DNA from: an uncultured SAR324 cluster bacterium
GTDB lineage: Bacteria > SAR324 > NAC60-12
Assembly: GCA_902562015.1 (NCBI GenBank)
Contig: CACERX010000003.1
Location: forward strand, 1-64,000
Length of the DNA stretch: 64,000 nt
Direction of reading: 5' to 3'
Shown: piece by piece, positions 28,658 to 37,939 of the stretch
Numbering within the stretch: position 1 is the first letter of the stretch
How the letters are laid out: each line of letters opens with the position of its first letter
Position numbers and translations under genes: made by a program
The notes under the pieces: generated by a model
The model's input: the letters and a program-made list of their open reading frames with translations, nothing else
Database searches by the model: none
Told to the model about the DNA's origin: nothing

Positions 28658-29953
28658 TCAATACTCTTTTGTGACAGAATATTGAGTTACAGGCCTTAAA
28701 GGTTTCCATCCGTTAAATTTCCCAATTGAATCTGCCCGAGAAATACTTAGCCTAGTTAAATCTCCTCCATTTATTTTATGCCAACTCAACAATTGTTGTT
28801 CAGTTTCAAATGTTACTGCATGAGCTACAAGGCGACCACCGGGTTTAAGCAGCTTCCAACAAATATCAAGCAGTGAGTTAGAGCCATGCTGATTGGAGTT
28901 TGAAAGTCCACCTCCTACAAAAATAGCATCAGGCAAAGGAAGATTTTCTACTACTTGAGTTAGTGTCCCAGGGATAATTTTAAGCAAAGGGACACCCAAA
29001 TTAATGGCATTTTGTTTAATCATTTTCAAACGGGTCTTTGATTTTTCAATGGCTATTGCCATGCAGTTAGGATGACTTCGCATCCATTCAATTGCAACTG
29101 ACCCGCAACCTGCTCCGACGTCCCATAGAACCTGATCACCAATCGGCATTAATTTTGACAAAACAACAGCTCTGATTTCACACTTTGTCAGTTGACCGTC
29201 ATGATTAAATGCTTCGTCCGGCAGTCCTGAGATTCTTGGAACTACATCAGTGCTCCTTACCGGAATACATTCAATTGCCATTGCATTCAGGTCAGCTCCA
29301 GCTAAATGTTGCCATGAGTAGGCCCTACCTGAAAATTTTTTTTCTTTGAAGCCGTCTAAATGCTCCAAAACTGTAATTTCACTTTTCCCAAAACCACGGG
29401 TGACCAACAGGTCTGCTGTTTTTTGTGGAGTTGTAGAGTCATTGCTGAGCACAGCAAGCTTTGCTCCAGGCTGAACAAATGGATGCAACATTTCCAGCGG
29501 GCGTCCATGTAAAGTCAATGTCTCAATGTCAGGAAGAGACCATCCCACCCTGGAGCAAATTAGTGAAAAAGTTGACAAAGCTGGCTTGATACAAATTTCA
29601 TCTATAGGCATGTGCCGCAATAGCTTTGTTGCAATTCCATAGCATAGGGGATCACCACTAGCTAGGACAGTCACTAAAACTCTATCTTCTTGTTTTTTCT
29701 TGGTAACAGATGACTTCCCATTTTTAACTTCATAAGGTCTGAAACTGAGTATCTTTTGTACTGATTCACGCATTGGAGAAGTCCATAAAATCCTTTCACC
29801 CTTCCAGTCATCTGGGAGCATTTTAAGGTGACGTTCCCCACCAATAATTACTTTAGATTCGTGCAACAATGATTTAGCTTCAGCTCCCAAATCTTCCCAA
29901 CCATCTTCACCGATGCCAATTACTCTAAGCCATTTTTCAGAATCTTCGGGCAT
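28658..29953 (-). CDS. cobL: CbiE-CbiT fusion (CobL), cobalt-precorrin-7/-6B methyltransferase
   Basis: A 431-residue fusion with two SAM-dependent activities: C-5 methylation (CbiE, about 1-215) and C-15 methylation with decarboxylation (CbiT, about 235-431). The CbiE part shows IGIGEDGWEDLG near the start and LASGDPLCYGIATKL. The CbiT part has the SAM-binding WDVGAGCGSVAIEW (277-290) and DAIFVGGG. The CobL arrangement is common. It lies 89 bp after cbiC and 38 bp before cbiL. Confidence 0.94.
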   Translation of the reverse strand: MPEDSEKWLRVIGIGEDGWEDLGAEAKSLLHESKVIIGGERHLKMLPDDWKGERILWTSPMRESVQKILSFRPYEVKNGKSSVTKKKQEDRVLVTVLASGDPLCYGIATKLLRHMPIDEICIKPALSTFSLICSRVGWSLPDIETLTLHGRPLEMLHPFVQPGAKLAVLSNDSTTPQKTADLLVTRGFGKSEITVLEHLDGFKEKKFSGRAYSWQHLAGADLNAMAIECIPVRSTDVVPRISGLPDEAFNHDGQLTKCEIRAVVLSKLMPIGDQVLWDVGAGCGSVAIEWMRSHPNCMAIAIEKSKTRLKMIKQNAINLGVPLLKIIPGTLTQVVENLPLPDAIFVGGGLSNSNQHGSNSLLDICWKLLKPGGRLVAHAVTFETEQQLLSWHKINGGDLTRLSISRADSIGKFNGWKPLRPVTQYSVTKEY

Positions 29954-30042
29954 ATTAATTTTGATAACCTGGAATGCTTTATCAGTGGAAATTCAAAAAA
30001 AAGCCAATATTTTTAGTAAAATCTTCATTGGAGAATTATAAC

Positions 30043-30666
30043 TCAACCATCAAACGTTAATGCATTCACTGCTGCTGCTGCCATTGCGCTGCCTCCACAT
30101 CGCCCTTTTAAAGTTAAAAACTGAACTGATTCTTTACACTGCTTAACAAGTAACTCCTTGGATTCTGCTGCTCCTACGAAACCCACAGGTAAACCAAAAA
30201 TAACCGCAGGAGGTTCCACACCTTCTTCCAGAATTTCAAGGAGACGAAAAAGTGTCGTTGGCGCATTTCCAACTGCAACAACCGCTCCTGCAAGCTTGGG
30301 ACGCCAAAATTCAACTGCAGCTGCAGAGCGAGTGGTCTCCAGTTTTTTTGCCAGAGCTGCGCTTTCCGGCAAGTTATTCCAGCAAAGTACTTCATTATCC
30401 GCAGGTAATTTAGCTCTTATTACTCCCTCGCACACCATTCTTGAATCACACAATACAGGGGCCCCTTGAATTAAGGCAGCTTTGCCTTCACTTGCTGCAC
30501 TTATTGTGTAAATTATATTCTTTGCTATATCAATCATTCCGCAGGAGTGAATCATGCGAACTACTATATTGGCAATGTCCTGCGGGAAATGTGATAATTC
30601 TGCTTCCTTTCGGATAGCAGAGAAGGATTGCTGGTATATTAATTTCGGGTCACTAAGATAAGCCAC
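30043..30666 (-). CDS. cbiC: Cobalt-precorrin-8 methylmutase CbiC/CobH
   Basis: Moves the C-11 methyl group to C-12, giving cobyrinate. The 207-residue length is usual. The catalytic His is H40 in VRMIHSCGM. Other conserved pieces are DSRMVCEGV, VAVGNAPTTLFRLLE and the C-terminal FGLPVGFVGAAESKELL and GRCGGSAMAAAAVNAL. It begins 2 bp after the cbiX stop codon, so the two are almost certainly cotranscribed. Confidence 0.96.
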   Translation of the reverse strand: MAYLSDPKLIYQQSFSAIRKEAELSHFPQDIANIVVRMIHSCGMIDIAKNIIYTISAASEGKAALIQGAPVLCDSRMVCEGVIRAKLPADNEVLCWNNLPESAALAKKLETTRSAAAVEFWRPKLAGAVVAVGNAPTTLFRLLEILEEGVEPPAVIFGLPVGFVGAAESKELLVKQCKESVQFLTLKGRCGGSAMAAAAVNALTFDG

Positions 30667-30668
30667 AC

Positions 30669-31685
30669 TTAATGGTTCTCCTGCGAACTTTCCTGCTCAA
30701 GGGTCTTTGGTCCCAAAGGATGGTCAGCATGCGGATAAGGATGATGTCCGTGATCATGGGGATGGTCATGATCATTACTGTGACCATGGCCTTGGGAATG
30801 AGAATGCCCAGTCCCGATTCCCTCAACATGATGATGGTGACTTTCCTGACGCAGACCAACTTCGTTTTCAAATCCAAGAAACTGTTCCCTGTACTTACAG
30901 AGCTTGCAATTCATGTTGTTTACACCATTTCTGATTTCTTCAATACGTTCAGAAAAAGTATCCAGAACTAGTGGATGGTCATTCAGATATGCAGCTTTAA
31001 CAAATTGTATTTCAGGATGTTCCGCAGCTACCAGATCAGTATACTGATATATACGTTTAACGAGTATGCCTGTAAATAAAAAATAGGGAAAAACTACGAT
31101 CCGTTTATATCCAAGTTTGCTGGCATGCTCCAGACCAGGCTTTATCAATGGGAATGTCACACCTGAATAAGCTGTTTCAGCCCAGCCCAATCCGAGCCCC
31201 TCCCAGAGCATCCTAGTTACCTTGGAAACATTTGAATTTGCATCCGGATCAGAGGCCCCCCTTCCTATAACCATCAGTAAGGTTTCTTCAGGAGTAATAT
31301 AACCATCTGCATGCTCTATTGCTTCTTTTACTCTTTCACCAGCAGCCCGGACCAATTTAAGGTCAATTCCCAGTTCGCGTCCATACGAAATAGACAATTC
31401 CGGATATTGGGCTTGGTAGGCATTTAGAACCGAAGGAATGTCGTTCTTTGCGTGACCTGCTGCAAAAAGCATTACAGGAATAGACATAATTTCTTTGATT
31501 CCCTTTTGCCTTAATGAATCAAGACCACTTTTGATTACAGGATTTGCAAATTCAAGAAATCCCCAATCTAATTCGTATTGCAATAGCTGATTCTTAAGTT
31601 TTTTTGCAAAATTTAAAAATTCACTTACTGCATCTTCGTCCCGGCTTCCATGGCCGCAAACCATGACACCGTATTTTTCTTCCAT
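30669..31685 (-). CDS. cbiX: Long-form sirohydrochlorin cobaltochelatase CbiX
   Basis: Inserts Co2+ into sirohydrochlorin at the start of the early-insertion pathway. The 338-residue protein has two CbiX/CbiK-like halves: the first carries CGHGSRDEDAV with the metal-binding His12, the second a degenerate IGRGASDPDAN. An MxCxxC motif follows at residues 258-263 (C260, C263), as in the [4Fe-4S]-binding CbiX of Bacillus megaterium. The tail at about 284-323 has about 16 His residues, a likely Co2+ store or chaperone. It is the first gene of the main minus-strand cbi unit. Confidence 0.93.
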   Translation of the reverse strand: MEEKYGVMVCGHGSRDEDAVSEFLNFAKKLKNQLLQYELDWGFLEFANPVIKSGLDSLRQKGIKEIMSIPVMLFAAGHAKNDIPSVLNAYQAQYPELSISYGRELGIDLKLVRAAGERVKEAIEHADGYITPEETLLMVIGRGASDPDANSNVSKVTRMLWEGLGLGWAETAYSGVTFPLIKPGLEHASKLGYKRIVVFPYFLFTGILVKRIYQYTDLVAAEHPEIQFVKAAYLNDHPLVLDTFSERIEEIRNGVNNMNCKLCKYREQFLGFENEVGLRQESHHHHVEGIGTGHSHSQGHGHSNDHDHPHDHGHHPYPHADHPLGPKTLEQESSQENH

Positions 31686-31821
31686 AAAATTTTTTGTGTA
31701 AAAATAATCTTTAAAAATATCGCTTGATTATGCCTTTGTTAATTCAAATTGTCCATCAATTAGTGCAAAAGTAATAGTATCAATCAGGTTTCTGCAATTT
31801 ATTTAAAGCTAATTTATTTTG

Positions 31822-32298
31822 CTATAACTTTCCCAGTTGCCTTAATCCATCATAAAGAACTACTGCTACTGATGATCCAAGATTTAAACTTCTTACGCCT
31901 TTCTCCAACATTGGCACAGTAAAACAACAATCTGGATAGCGTTCCATCCATTTTTTTGGCAGGCCTGTAGTTTCTTTACCAAAAAACACATAATCACCTT
32001 CTTTTGGATTAATTTCAGTGTAAGGTTTGTGATAGTGTACTGATAAAAAATGGAATCGCTTAGGAGGAAGTGCTTCAAAAAATTCTTCAGCTTCAGTAAT
32101 ATGCTCCCAGCTTACAAATTGCCAATAATCCAGACCTGCTCGTTTAAGCTGCTTGTCTGTTAAATCAAACCCTAGCTTTCCAAGTAGAATCAAATGACAT
32201 TTAGTTGCAGCACAAAGCCTTGCAATGTTTCCCGTGTTGGGAGGAATCTGTGGTTCAAAAAGTACTATGTTTAGTGGAGGATTACTGTGCAGCCTCAT
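31822..32298 (-). CDS. trmL: tRNA (cytidine/uridine-34 2'-O)-methyltransferase TrmL
   Basis: SPOUT-class methylase that modifies the wobble ribose of leucine tRNAs. The 158-residue sequence is the size of a minimal trefoil-knot SPOUT enzyme. It has LFEPQIPPNTGNIARLCAA (residues 14-32), KRAGLDYW, FFGKETTGLP and the C-terminal knot RSLNLGSSVAVVLYDGLRQ. It stands alone, divergent from the oxidoreductase gene. Confidence 0.95.
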   Translation of the reverse strand: MRLHSNPPLNIVLFEPQIPPNTGNIARLCAATKCHLILLGKLGFDLTDKQLKRAGLDYWQFVSWEHITEAEEFFEALPPKRFHFLSVHYHKPYTEINPKEGDYVFFGKETTGLPKKWMERYPDCCFTVPMLEKGVRSLNLGSSVAVVLYDGLRQLGKL

Positions 32299-32467
32299 AA
32301 TGACAATGCCATATTCAGAATCTTACCTACCTAAGATATTTTCTCATAAAACAATATTTATAAATTAAGTTAAGTTATTTTTTTTTGGCTGATTATGAAG
32401 CAAATGATTCACGTTATCAAGACTAGCATAAAGTCATGTGCCTAAAATATATTTTACAACGAAAATA

Positions 32468-32485
32468 ACAATTTCTGGAAATTGT
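32468..32485. promoter_or_regulatory. 18-bp palindrome before the PuuB-like gene
   Basis: ACAATTTC-TG-GAAATTGT, perfect 8-bp arms with a 2-bp centre, ending 29 bp before the ATG of the FAD oxidoreductase. The position is right for an operator of a dimeric repressor. No regulator gene is adjacent. Confidence 0.4.
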
Positions 32486-32514
32486 AACTATTATTTGATA
32501 AAAACATTACGACC

Positions 32515-33813
32515 ATGAAAGACTCTTTACTCGCTAAAAACTATAAAGAATCCCCATACTGGTGGGATCGAACCCAAAGGCCCCTTCTAGAGGACATTGA
32601 GATCCCCAGGAAGGTAGACGTGGCAATTATCGGTTCTGGCTACACTGGATTGCATGCGGCAATACAAACCGTGCGTAACGGACGGGAGACTCTAGTTTTA
32701 GAAGCCGAAAAGGCAGGATGGGGGGGAAGTTCCCGAAATGGTGGACAGGTAAGTACCAGCATAAAGCCTAGCTTCACAGAATTATCCCAAAGATTTGGTA
32801 ATGAGCACGCGCGGGCTATTCTACAGGAAGGTACAAATGCTTTGGAGTGGATAGGACAATTTGTTCAGGAAGAGGGAATAGACTGCGATTTTTTGAAAGT
32901 CGGACGATTTCATGGTGCCCATACTTACAGTCAGTATCAGATTCTGAAAAGTAACCTTGAAAAAAATCCCCAAAACTATGAAAAGGGAACCCAACTGGTT
33001 CCTCCTGACAAACTGTATGAAGAAATCAGCAGTGATTTTTATCATGGGGGACTGCTGTATCCAAACCATGCCTCTTTGGATCCTGCACTATATCATCAGA
33101 GACTTCTGGAATGTGCATTGGAAAGCGGGGCAAAAATAAAGGACCGATGTCCTGTTAGAAGGATTGAAAGACAGCCAGAAGGTTTTTTGCTTCATACGGA
33201 TTCAGGCAATGTGCAGGCCAGTAAAGTTGCCATAGGCACTAGCGGTTACACCGGTTCAGTTACACCATGGCACCAGCGACGCGTGATACCAATTGGCAGT
33301 TACATTATCGCCACCGAAGAGTTAGAGGAAGGACTTGTCGACCATTTGATTCCTAAGAACCGGATTATAACTGACACTCGTAAGCTCGTGGTTTATTACA
33401 GAGCCTCACCGGACCGCAAGCGCATACTTTTTGGAGGAAGGGTTTCCCTAAAAGAAACTGATCCCAACAAATCATTCGCACCCCTGCACTCCAAACTTAT
33501 TGAAATTTTTCCACAACTGTCACAAGCAAAGGTCTCTCATTCTTGGATGGGTTTTGTAGGCTTTAGCTTTGACCACCTCCCCCATACGGGAGTCCATGAA
33601 GGTATAGATTATTCAATGGGCTACTGCGGTTCCGGAGTATCTCTTTCAAGCTATTTAGGAGCAAAAATGGGTCAAAGAATAGCAGGTCTTCCGGAAGGTA
33701 AGACGGCTCTTGATGACCTCCCCTTTTCGACCCGTCCTCTTTATTATGGTAATCCCTGGTTCCTCGCCCCTTCGATACTTTTCTATAAATTTAAGGATCG
33801 ATTTTTCAGCTAA
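32515..33813 (+). CDS. FAD-dependent amine oxidoreductase (PuuB/DAO family)
   Basis: 432-residue flavoenzyme of the D-amino-acid oxidase superfamily, most like gamma-glutamylputrescine oxidase PuuB and other secondary-amine oxidases. The ADP-binding motif is VAIIGSGYTGLHAA (about 36-49), preceded by the YWWD(R)T N terminus typical of this group. GWGGSSRNGGQVS follows, and the C-terminal FAD contact is MGYCGSGVSLSSYLGAKMG. No membrane segment is seen. It is divergent from trmL and convergent with ddl; no other polyamine gene is nearby, so the substrate is open. Confidence 0.87.
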   Translation: MKDSLLAKNYKESPYWWDRTQRPLLEDIEIPRKVDVAIIGSGYTGLHAAIQTVRNGRETLVLEAEKAGWGGSSRNGGQVSTSIKPSFTELSQRFGNEHARAILQEGTNALEWIGQFVQEEGIDCDFLKVGRFHGAHTYSQYQILKSNLEKNPQNYEKGTQLVPPDKLYEEISSDFYHGGLLYPNHASLDPALYHQRLLECALESGAKIKDRCPVRRIERQPEGFLLHTDSGNVQASKVAIGTSGYTGSVTPWHQRRVIPIGSYIIATEELEEGLVDHLIPKNRIITDTRKLVVYYRASPDRKRILFGGRVSLKETDPNKSFAPLHSKLIEIFPQLSQAKVSHSWMGFVGFSFDHLPHTGVHEGIDYSMGYCGSGVSLSSYLGAKMGQRIAGLPEGKTALDDLPFSTRPLYYGNPWFLAPSILFYKFKDRFFS

Positions 33814-33910
33814 AAAACTATTATAACCAAAAATAATTTGTACTTTTTAGATTAAGCACAAAAAAAGTATTCAACCTCCTAAGAGTGGGAATCTGATTTA
33901 TTATGAATAA

Positions 33911-34957
33911 TCACTCCAAAGCTAATTCAATCAGACGCTCTAGCAGTTCCGGATATGACAAGCCTGAAGCTTCCCAAAGTTTAGGATACATGCTGATATT
34001 GGTAAATCCAGGAAGTGTATTTATTTCGTTGAGGATGAAAGAGTTGTCTCTGTTTAGGAAAAAATCAATTCTAGCCATTCCGCGGCATTCAGTTATCTGA
34101 AAAGCCTCAACCGCAGTCTGCCGTATATTAAGTGAAACTTCCAGGTCTAGCTCTGCAGGAACAATCAAGTCTGCTCCATCTTCGTCCACGTACTTTGCTT
34201 CATAAGAATAAAACTCATGCGCGGGGGCAATTTCTCCAAGTACAGAAGCTGCTTGGGGAAAATCATTCCCAAGAACTGAACATTCAATTTCTCGCCCAGA
34301 AATTGCTTCTTCAACAAGAACCTTACTGTCTGCATCAAATGCTTCCCGCAATGCATCACTATATTCATCGGCTGTTCTGACTTTGGATACACCCAGGGAA
34401 GAACCTTCTCTGCAGGGCTTGACAAACAAAGTGTCACCCAAATCCTGAACTGCATCCTCAAAACTCAATTCTTCTGGTACACGCAACATCCGATATTTAG
34501 CAATCGGGATCCCATTTTCTCTGAGCAAACGTTTTGTAACGTCCTTGTCCATGCAGATTGCAGATCCGTAAACATCTGACCCAACATAAGGTTTCCCAAA
34601 AAGTTCAAGCAGTCCCTGCAACGCTCCGTCTTCACCCAACTTTCCGTGTGTGATTGGGAAAAAAACATCAACTTCAGAAAGAGCAACTTCTGATTCACCA
34701 GAATTGTTCAAGTTTCTTTGCGGCAGCCTAACAGGAAGATCATTAACAAAACTGACCTTGCGAACATCTTTAACATTTTTCCAAAAACTTTTATTGCTTC
34801 CTAAATACCAGCCTCCATTTTTATCAATGCCGATCAGCAATACATTATATTTTTCACGTTTCAAAGCAGCCTGTATATTATAGGCTGATATCAATGATAC
34901 TTCATGCTCACCACTTGTTCCTCCACAAATCAGTCCGATGGTGATTTTTTCTGCCAT
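33911..34957 (-). CDS. ddl: D-alanine--D-alanine ligase
   Basis: ATP-grasp ligase that makes the D-Ala-D-Ala dipeptide for peptidoglycan. The 348-residue sequence has GGTSGEHEVSLISA (residues 12-25), FPITHGKLGEDGALQG, FVKPCREGSSLGVSKV with the ATP-binding Lys, ECSVLGN and the C-terminal metal site ILNEINTLPGFTNISMYPKLW. Normal in length. It starts one base after the aspS stop, which suggests one transcript. Confidence 0.95.
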   Translation of the reverse strand: MAEKITIGLICGGTSGEHEVSLISAYNIQAALKREKYNVLLIGIDKNGGWYLGSNKSFWKNVKDVRKVSFVNDLPVRLPQRNLNNSGESEVALSEVDVFFPITHGKLGEDGALQGLLELFGKPYVGSDVYGSAICMDKDVTKRLLRENGIPIAKYRMLRVPEELSFEDAVQDLGDTLFVKPCREGSSLGVSKVRTADEYSDALREAFDADSKVLVEEAISGREIECSVLGNDFPQAASVLGEIAPAHEFYSYEAKYVDEDGADLIVPAELDLEVSLNIRQTAVEAFQITECRGMARIDFFLNRDNSFILNEINTLPGFTNISMYPKLWEASGLSYPELLERLIELALE

Positions 34958-34958
34958 T

Positions 34959-36742
34959 TTACTCTGCTTGCTGAGCCGAGGCCTTAACTCTTATATGCAG
35001 GTCATCAAGCTGTTCAGTATCAACAACTGAAGGAGCGTCCATCATTAAACAGCCTGCTTTCTGTGTCTTTGGAAAAGCGATAACATCTCTAATAGATTCG
35101 GTTTTAAGAAGGAACATCATTATCCTATCAAATCCAAGTGCAATTCCACCATGAGGAGGGGCGCCGTAAGTAAGGGCTTGCATCAAGAAACCAAATTTGT
35201 TTTCTATCTCCTGATTTGAAAGGTTAAGCAAACTGAACACTTTTTGCTGAATATCCCTTTTATGTATCCTGATACTTCCTCCGCCCAATTCGACACCATT
35301 TAATACGATATCGTATGCACGTGATCGAATTTTTCAGGTTCATTATCTCCATATTTCTCAAGATCATCTAAGTCTGGCATTGTGAATGGATGGTGGCTAG
35401 ATGTATAGCTTTTTTCTTCATCACTGTATTCAAAAAGTGGAAAATCCGTTACCCATACAAAGCGAAATTCATTTTGATCAACCAAGCCGCGGCGGCGAGC
35501 AATTTCCTTACGCAAATTCCCAAGCGTATCATATACGATCTTTTCCTTATCTGCACAAAAAAGTACCAAATCACCATGATTTAAACCTACTCTCTCCTCT
35601 AGATCCTTTTTTTGTGTATCAGTGAAAAATTTACCGATGGGAGACTGCCATCCATCTTGATTGCTTTTTATCCAGGCCATACCTTTAGCACCAAATATTT
35701 TTGAATATTCAGTCAAGTCATCCAATTCTTTTCGGGAAAATTCTGCACCACCAGGTACACAAATCGCTTTTACAATCCCACCTTTTTTTACGACTTCATT
35801 AAAAACACGCAATTCACATTCAGATGCAATGTCTGAAATATCTTTAAGTTTCAATTCAAAGCGAATATCTGGTGCGTCAGAGCCATAGTCTTCCATAGCC
35901 TGCTGGTATGAAAGACGAGGGAAAGGAATATCAATTTCCAATCCCATAATTTCTTTGAACAGTTCTACCATCAATCCTTCAGTCAGCCCAAAGATTTCTT
36001 CGGGCTCTGTGAAACTTAATTCAAGATCAATTTGAGTAAATTCAGGCTGCCGGTTCCCACGCAAATCTTCATCTCGAAAGCAGCGTGCCAACTGCATATA
36101 GCGGTCATACCCGCTGATCATCAGCAACTGCTTAAACAGCTGCGGTGACTGAGGCAAAGCGAAAAACATTCCTGGATTTACCCTGGAAGGAACCAGATAA
36201 TCACGTGCTCCTTCAGGAGTAGATTTGGTTAGAATAGGGGTTTCAATTTCAAAAAATCTATGACTTGTATAATAGTTACGGACAATCTGCAATGCCTTGG
36301 AGCGTAACATTAAATTATTTTGTAATTCAGGATCCCGCATATCAAGAAATCTGTACGCCAACCGTAATTTTTCGTCCACATTGCTGCGGGTTTCAAGAAC
36401 ATAAGGAGGCGTCTGGGACTTGTTCAATATATCTAATTGCTCAACCAGAATCTCAATTTGGCCTGTCGGCAATTTAGGATTCACATTACCTTCAATGCGA
36501 TTCTCAACCTTTCCCCTAACAGCCAGCACGAATTCCCCGCGGATAGTATCTGCCAGATTGTGAGCGGATTCACTGATTTCTTTTTTGAAAACAACTTGAG
36601 TAATTCCTGTATAATCACGCAGATCAATAAATATAACTCCGCCATGATCTCGCCTGGTCTGACACCAGCCAGTCAAGATTACTTCCTGCCCTAAATTTTC
36701 TTCCCGCAAATCTCCACAAAAATGTGTTCTTTTCAAATCCAT
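34959..36742 (-). CDS. aspS: Aspartyl-tRNA synthetase, interrupted by a 1-nt frameshift
   Basis: Class IIb synthetase charging tRNA(Asp). The first 473 or so codons (from 36742) give the normal N-terminal OB fold, [31 protein letters not shown] and [22 protein letters not shown]. The frame then runs into a false end ([13 protein letters not shown] at about 35300). In the next frame the expected continuation [18 protein letters not shown] is present directly after it, followed by [10 protein letters not shown] and the motif-3 region GIALGFDRI to 34959. One missing A in the run at 35330-35334 explains everything. Whether this is a real mutation or an assembly error is undecided; the rest of the gene shows no decay. 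His33 (RRDHGG) is the residue type of non-discriminating AspRS. Confidence 0.93.
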
Positions 36743-36816
36743 TTTGCTAAATCTTAAACTTAATTTTACTTATTTATAATTAGCGAACAATAACAAATGT
36801 ACATCCTATAACAATT

Positions 36817-36832
36817 ATAGGTGGTCACCTAT
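36817..36832. promoter_or_regulatory. 16-bp palindrome upstream of aspS
   Basis: ATAGGTG-GT-CACCTAT: perfect 7-bp arms about the two central bases, about 75 bp upstream of the aspS ATG. Read toward aspS, a TATAAT overlaps its end, so it would sit in the spacer of a possible promoter. The -35 element is weak. Confidence 0.3.
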
Positions 36833-36956
36833 TTCATTAAAGAATATATAATGTTGATAAAATGTCCGGAACAAGTTATGCAAAGTAGCATAATTATTTA
36901 GCAAACAACAGGGCTAATTTACCAAGGTTTATGATATTATCATGTAATAACGCAAG

Positions 36957-36982
36957 AAAAGGTTTTCTTCTTCTAACCTTTT
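36957..36982 (-). terminator. Possible terminator after fliE
   Basis: AAAAGGTT and AACCTTTT form perfect 8-bp arms around a 10-base loop. Read on the minus strand the right arm runs into TTTTCTT, as for an intrinsic terminator. It lies about 145 bp after the fliE stop, and the stem is AT-rich, so it is only a candidate. Confidence 0.3.
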
Positions 36983-37127
36983 AAAAGAATTCCGAATATT
37001 TTATGATTAATTCAGGTATTAAATGAATTAAATAGGTAGGAATAATCGTCGGATGGTTAAAACAACAGTGACTATACCACAACAATTTAAAATGTAATAA
37101 TGCTTTTATATGTGTTAATTTTAATTC

Positions 37128-37430
37128 TTATACCTGCATGCGCATCACTTCCTCATAAGCGCTGACCAGTTTATTGCGAATTTGTAGCATTAGACGCATG
37201 GAAAGTTCTGCTTTTTCCAGAGCAAGCATTGTTCCGTGAATATCTTTATTTTCTGTAACCAAAAGCTCAACCTTTTTTGCTTCTGCATTAAACTGCTGCT
37301 GATTTACTTCTTGAAGCAGTTTTTCAAATGTCCTGCTTATACTTCCGCTATCAACTGCCTGTTTTTGATCTTCATTCCCAGTCTTTAATCCAGAAACATG
37401 AGGAGCAATAGAAGGTAATTTTATGTTCAT
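37128..37430 (-). CDS. fliE: Flagellar MS ring-rod junction protein FliE
   Basis: Links the MS ring to the proximal rod of the flagellar basal body. The 100-residue sequence has the family's helical C-terminal half: FEKLLQEVNQQQ, then LALEKAELSMRLMLQIRNKLVSAYEEVMRMQV (the latter in two adjoining parts). Length is typical. It is the third gene of flgB-flgC-fliE, 59 bp after flgC. Confidence 0.93.
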   Translation of the reverse strand: MNIKLPSIAPHVSGLKTGNEDQKQAVDSGSISRTFEKLLQEVNQQQFNAEAKKVELLVTENKDIHGTMLALEKAELSMRLMLQIRNKLVSAYEEVMRMQV

Positions 37431-37489
37431 TAATTTTTACTTTAATAATTTTTCAAAAATTAACCCATCAAAAAATTTAATTTAAGTAA

Positions 37490-37939
37490 CTAGACATTAC
37501 GTCCCATGTCCAAGGCAGACTGTGCCATATTCTTAGTAGCATTAAAAGCAGCTGTATTAGCTTCATAGGAGCGCGACGCTTCCATGAGACTTACCATTTC
37601 TTCCATCATATTCACATTTGGCATTGCCACGTAGCCTTCCTCATTAGCATCCGGATGACCTGGCTCATAACGCAAAATTGGTGCTCTGTTGTCTTGGGAA
37701 ATTCCCACCACCTTTACTTCTGTAGCAGTGTCCAATGACCGCTCCTGAGAGCGTAATTCCTCTTCAAAGGTTCGATCGTTTGAAACTGCAGCAAGAGTAA
37801 CAATCCGTCGACGATACGGGCCACCTTCAGGGGTACGAGTAGTATTAGCGTTAGCAATGTTTTCTGAAATAGTGTTTACCCGCTGCCGTTGTGCCGCCAT
37901 ACCCGAAACACTAACATTAAATGAAGATATAAAACTCAT
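37490..37939 (-). CDS. flgC: Flagellar rod protein FlgC
   Basis: Proximal rod subunit of the flagellum. The 149-residue sequence has the N-terminal rod/hook signature VSGMAAQRQRVNTISENIANANT (start and end visible around residues 10-32), then TPEGGPYRRR, GHPDANEEGYVAMPNV and the C-terminal helix MEASRSYEANTAAFNATKNM. Its ATG overlaps the flgB TGA by one base, so translation is coupled. Confidence 0.96.
   Translation of the reverse strand: MSFISSFNVSVSGMAAQRQRVNTISENIANANTTRTPEGGPYRRRIVTLAAVSNDRTFEEELRSQERSLDTATEVKVVGISQDNRAPILRYEPGHPDANEEGYVAMPNVNMMEEMVSLMEASRSYEANTAAFNATKNMAQSALDMGRNV

Larger units (their letters stand above)
36743..37127. other. Intergenic region between aspS and fliE
   Basis: About 385 very AT-rich bases with no credible ORF or tRNA. 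It should contain the aspS promoter, and probably the end of the flgB-flgC-fliE transcript. Two inverted repeats are listed separately (36817-36832 and 36957-36982). Confidence 0.6.
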
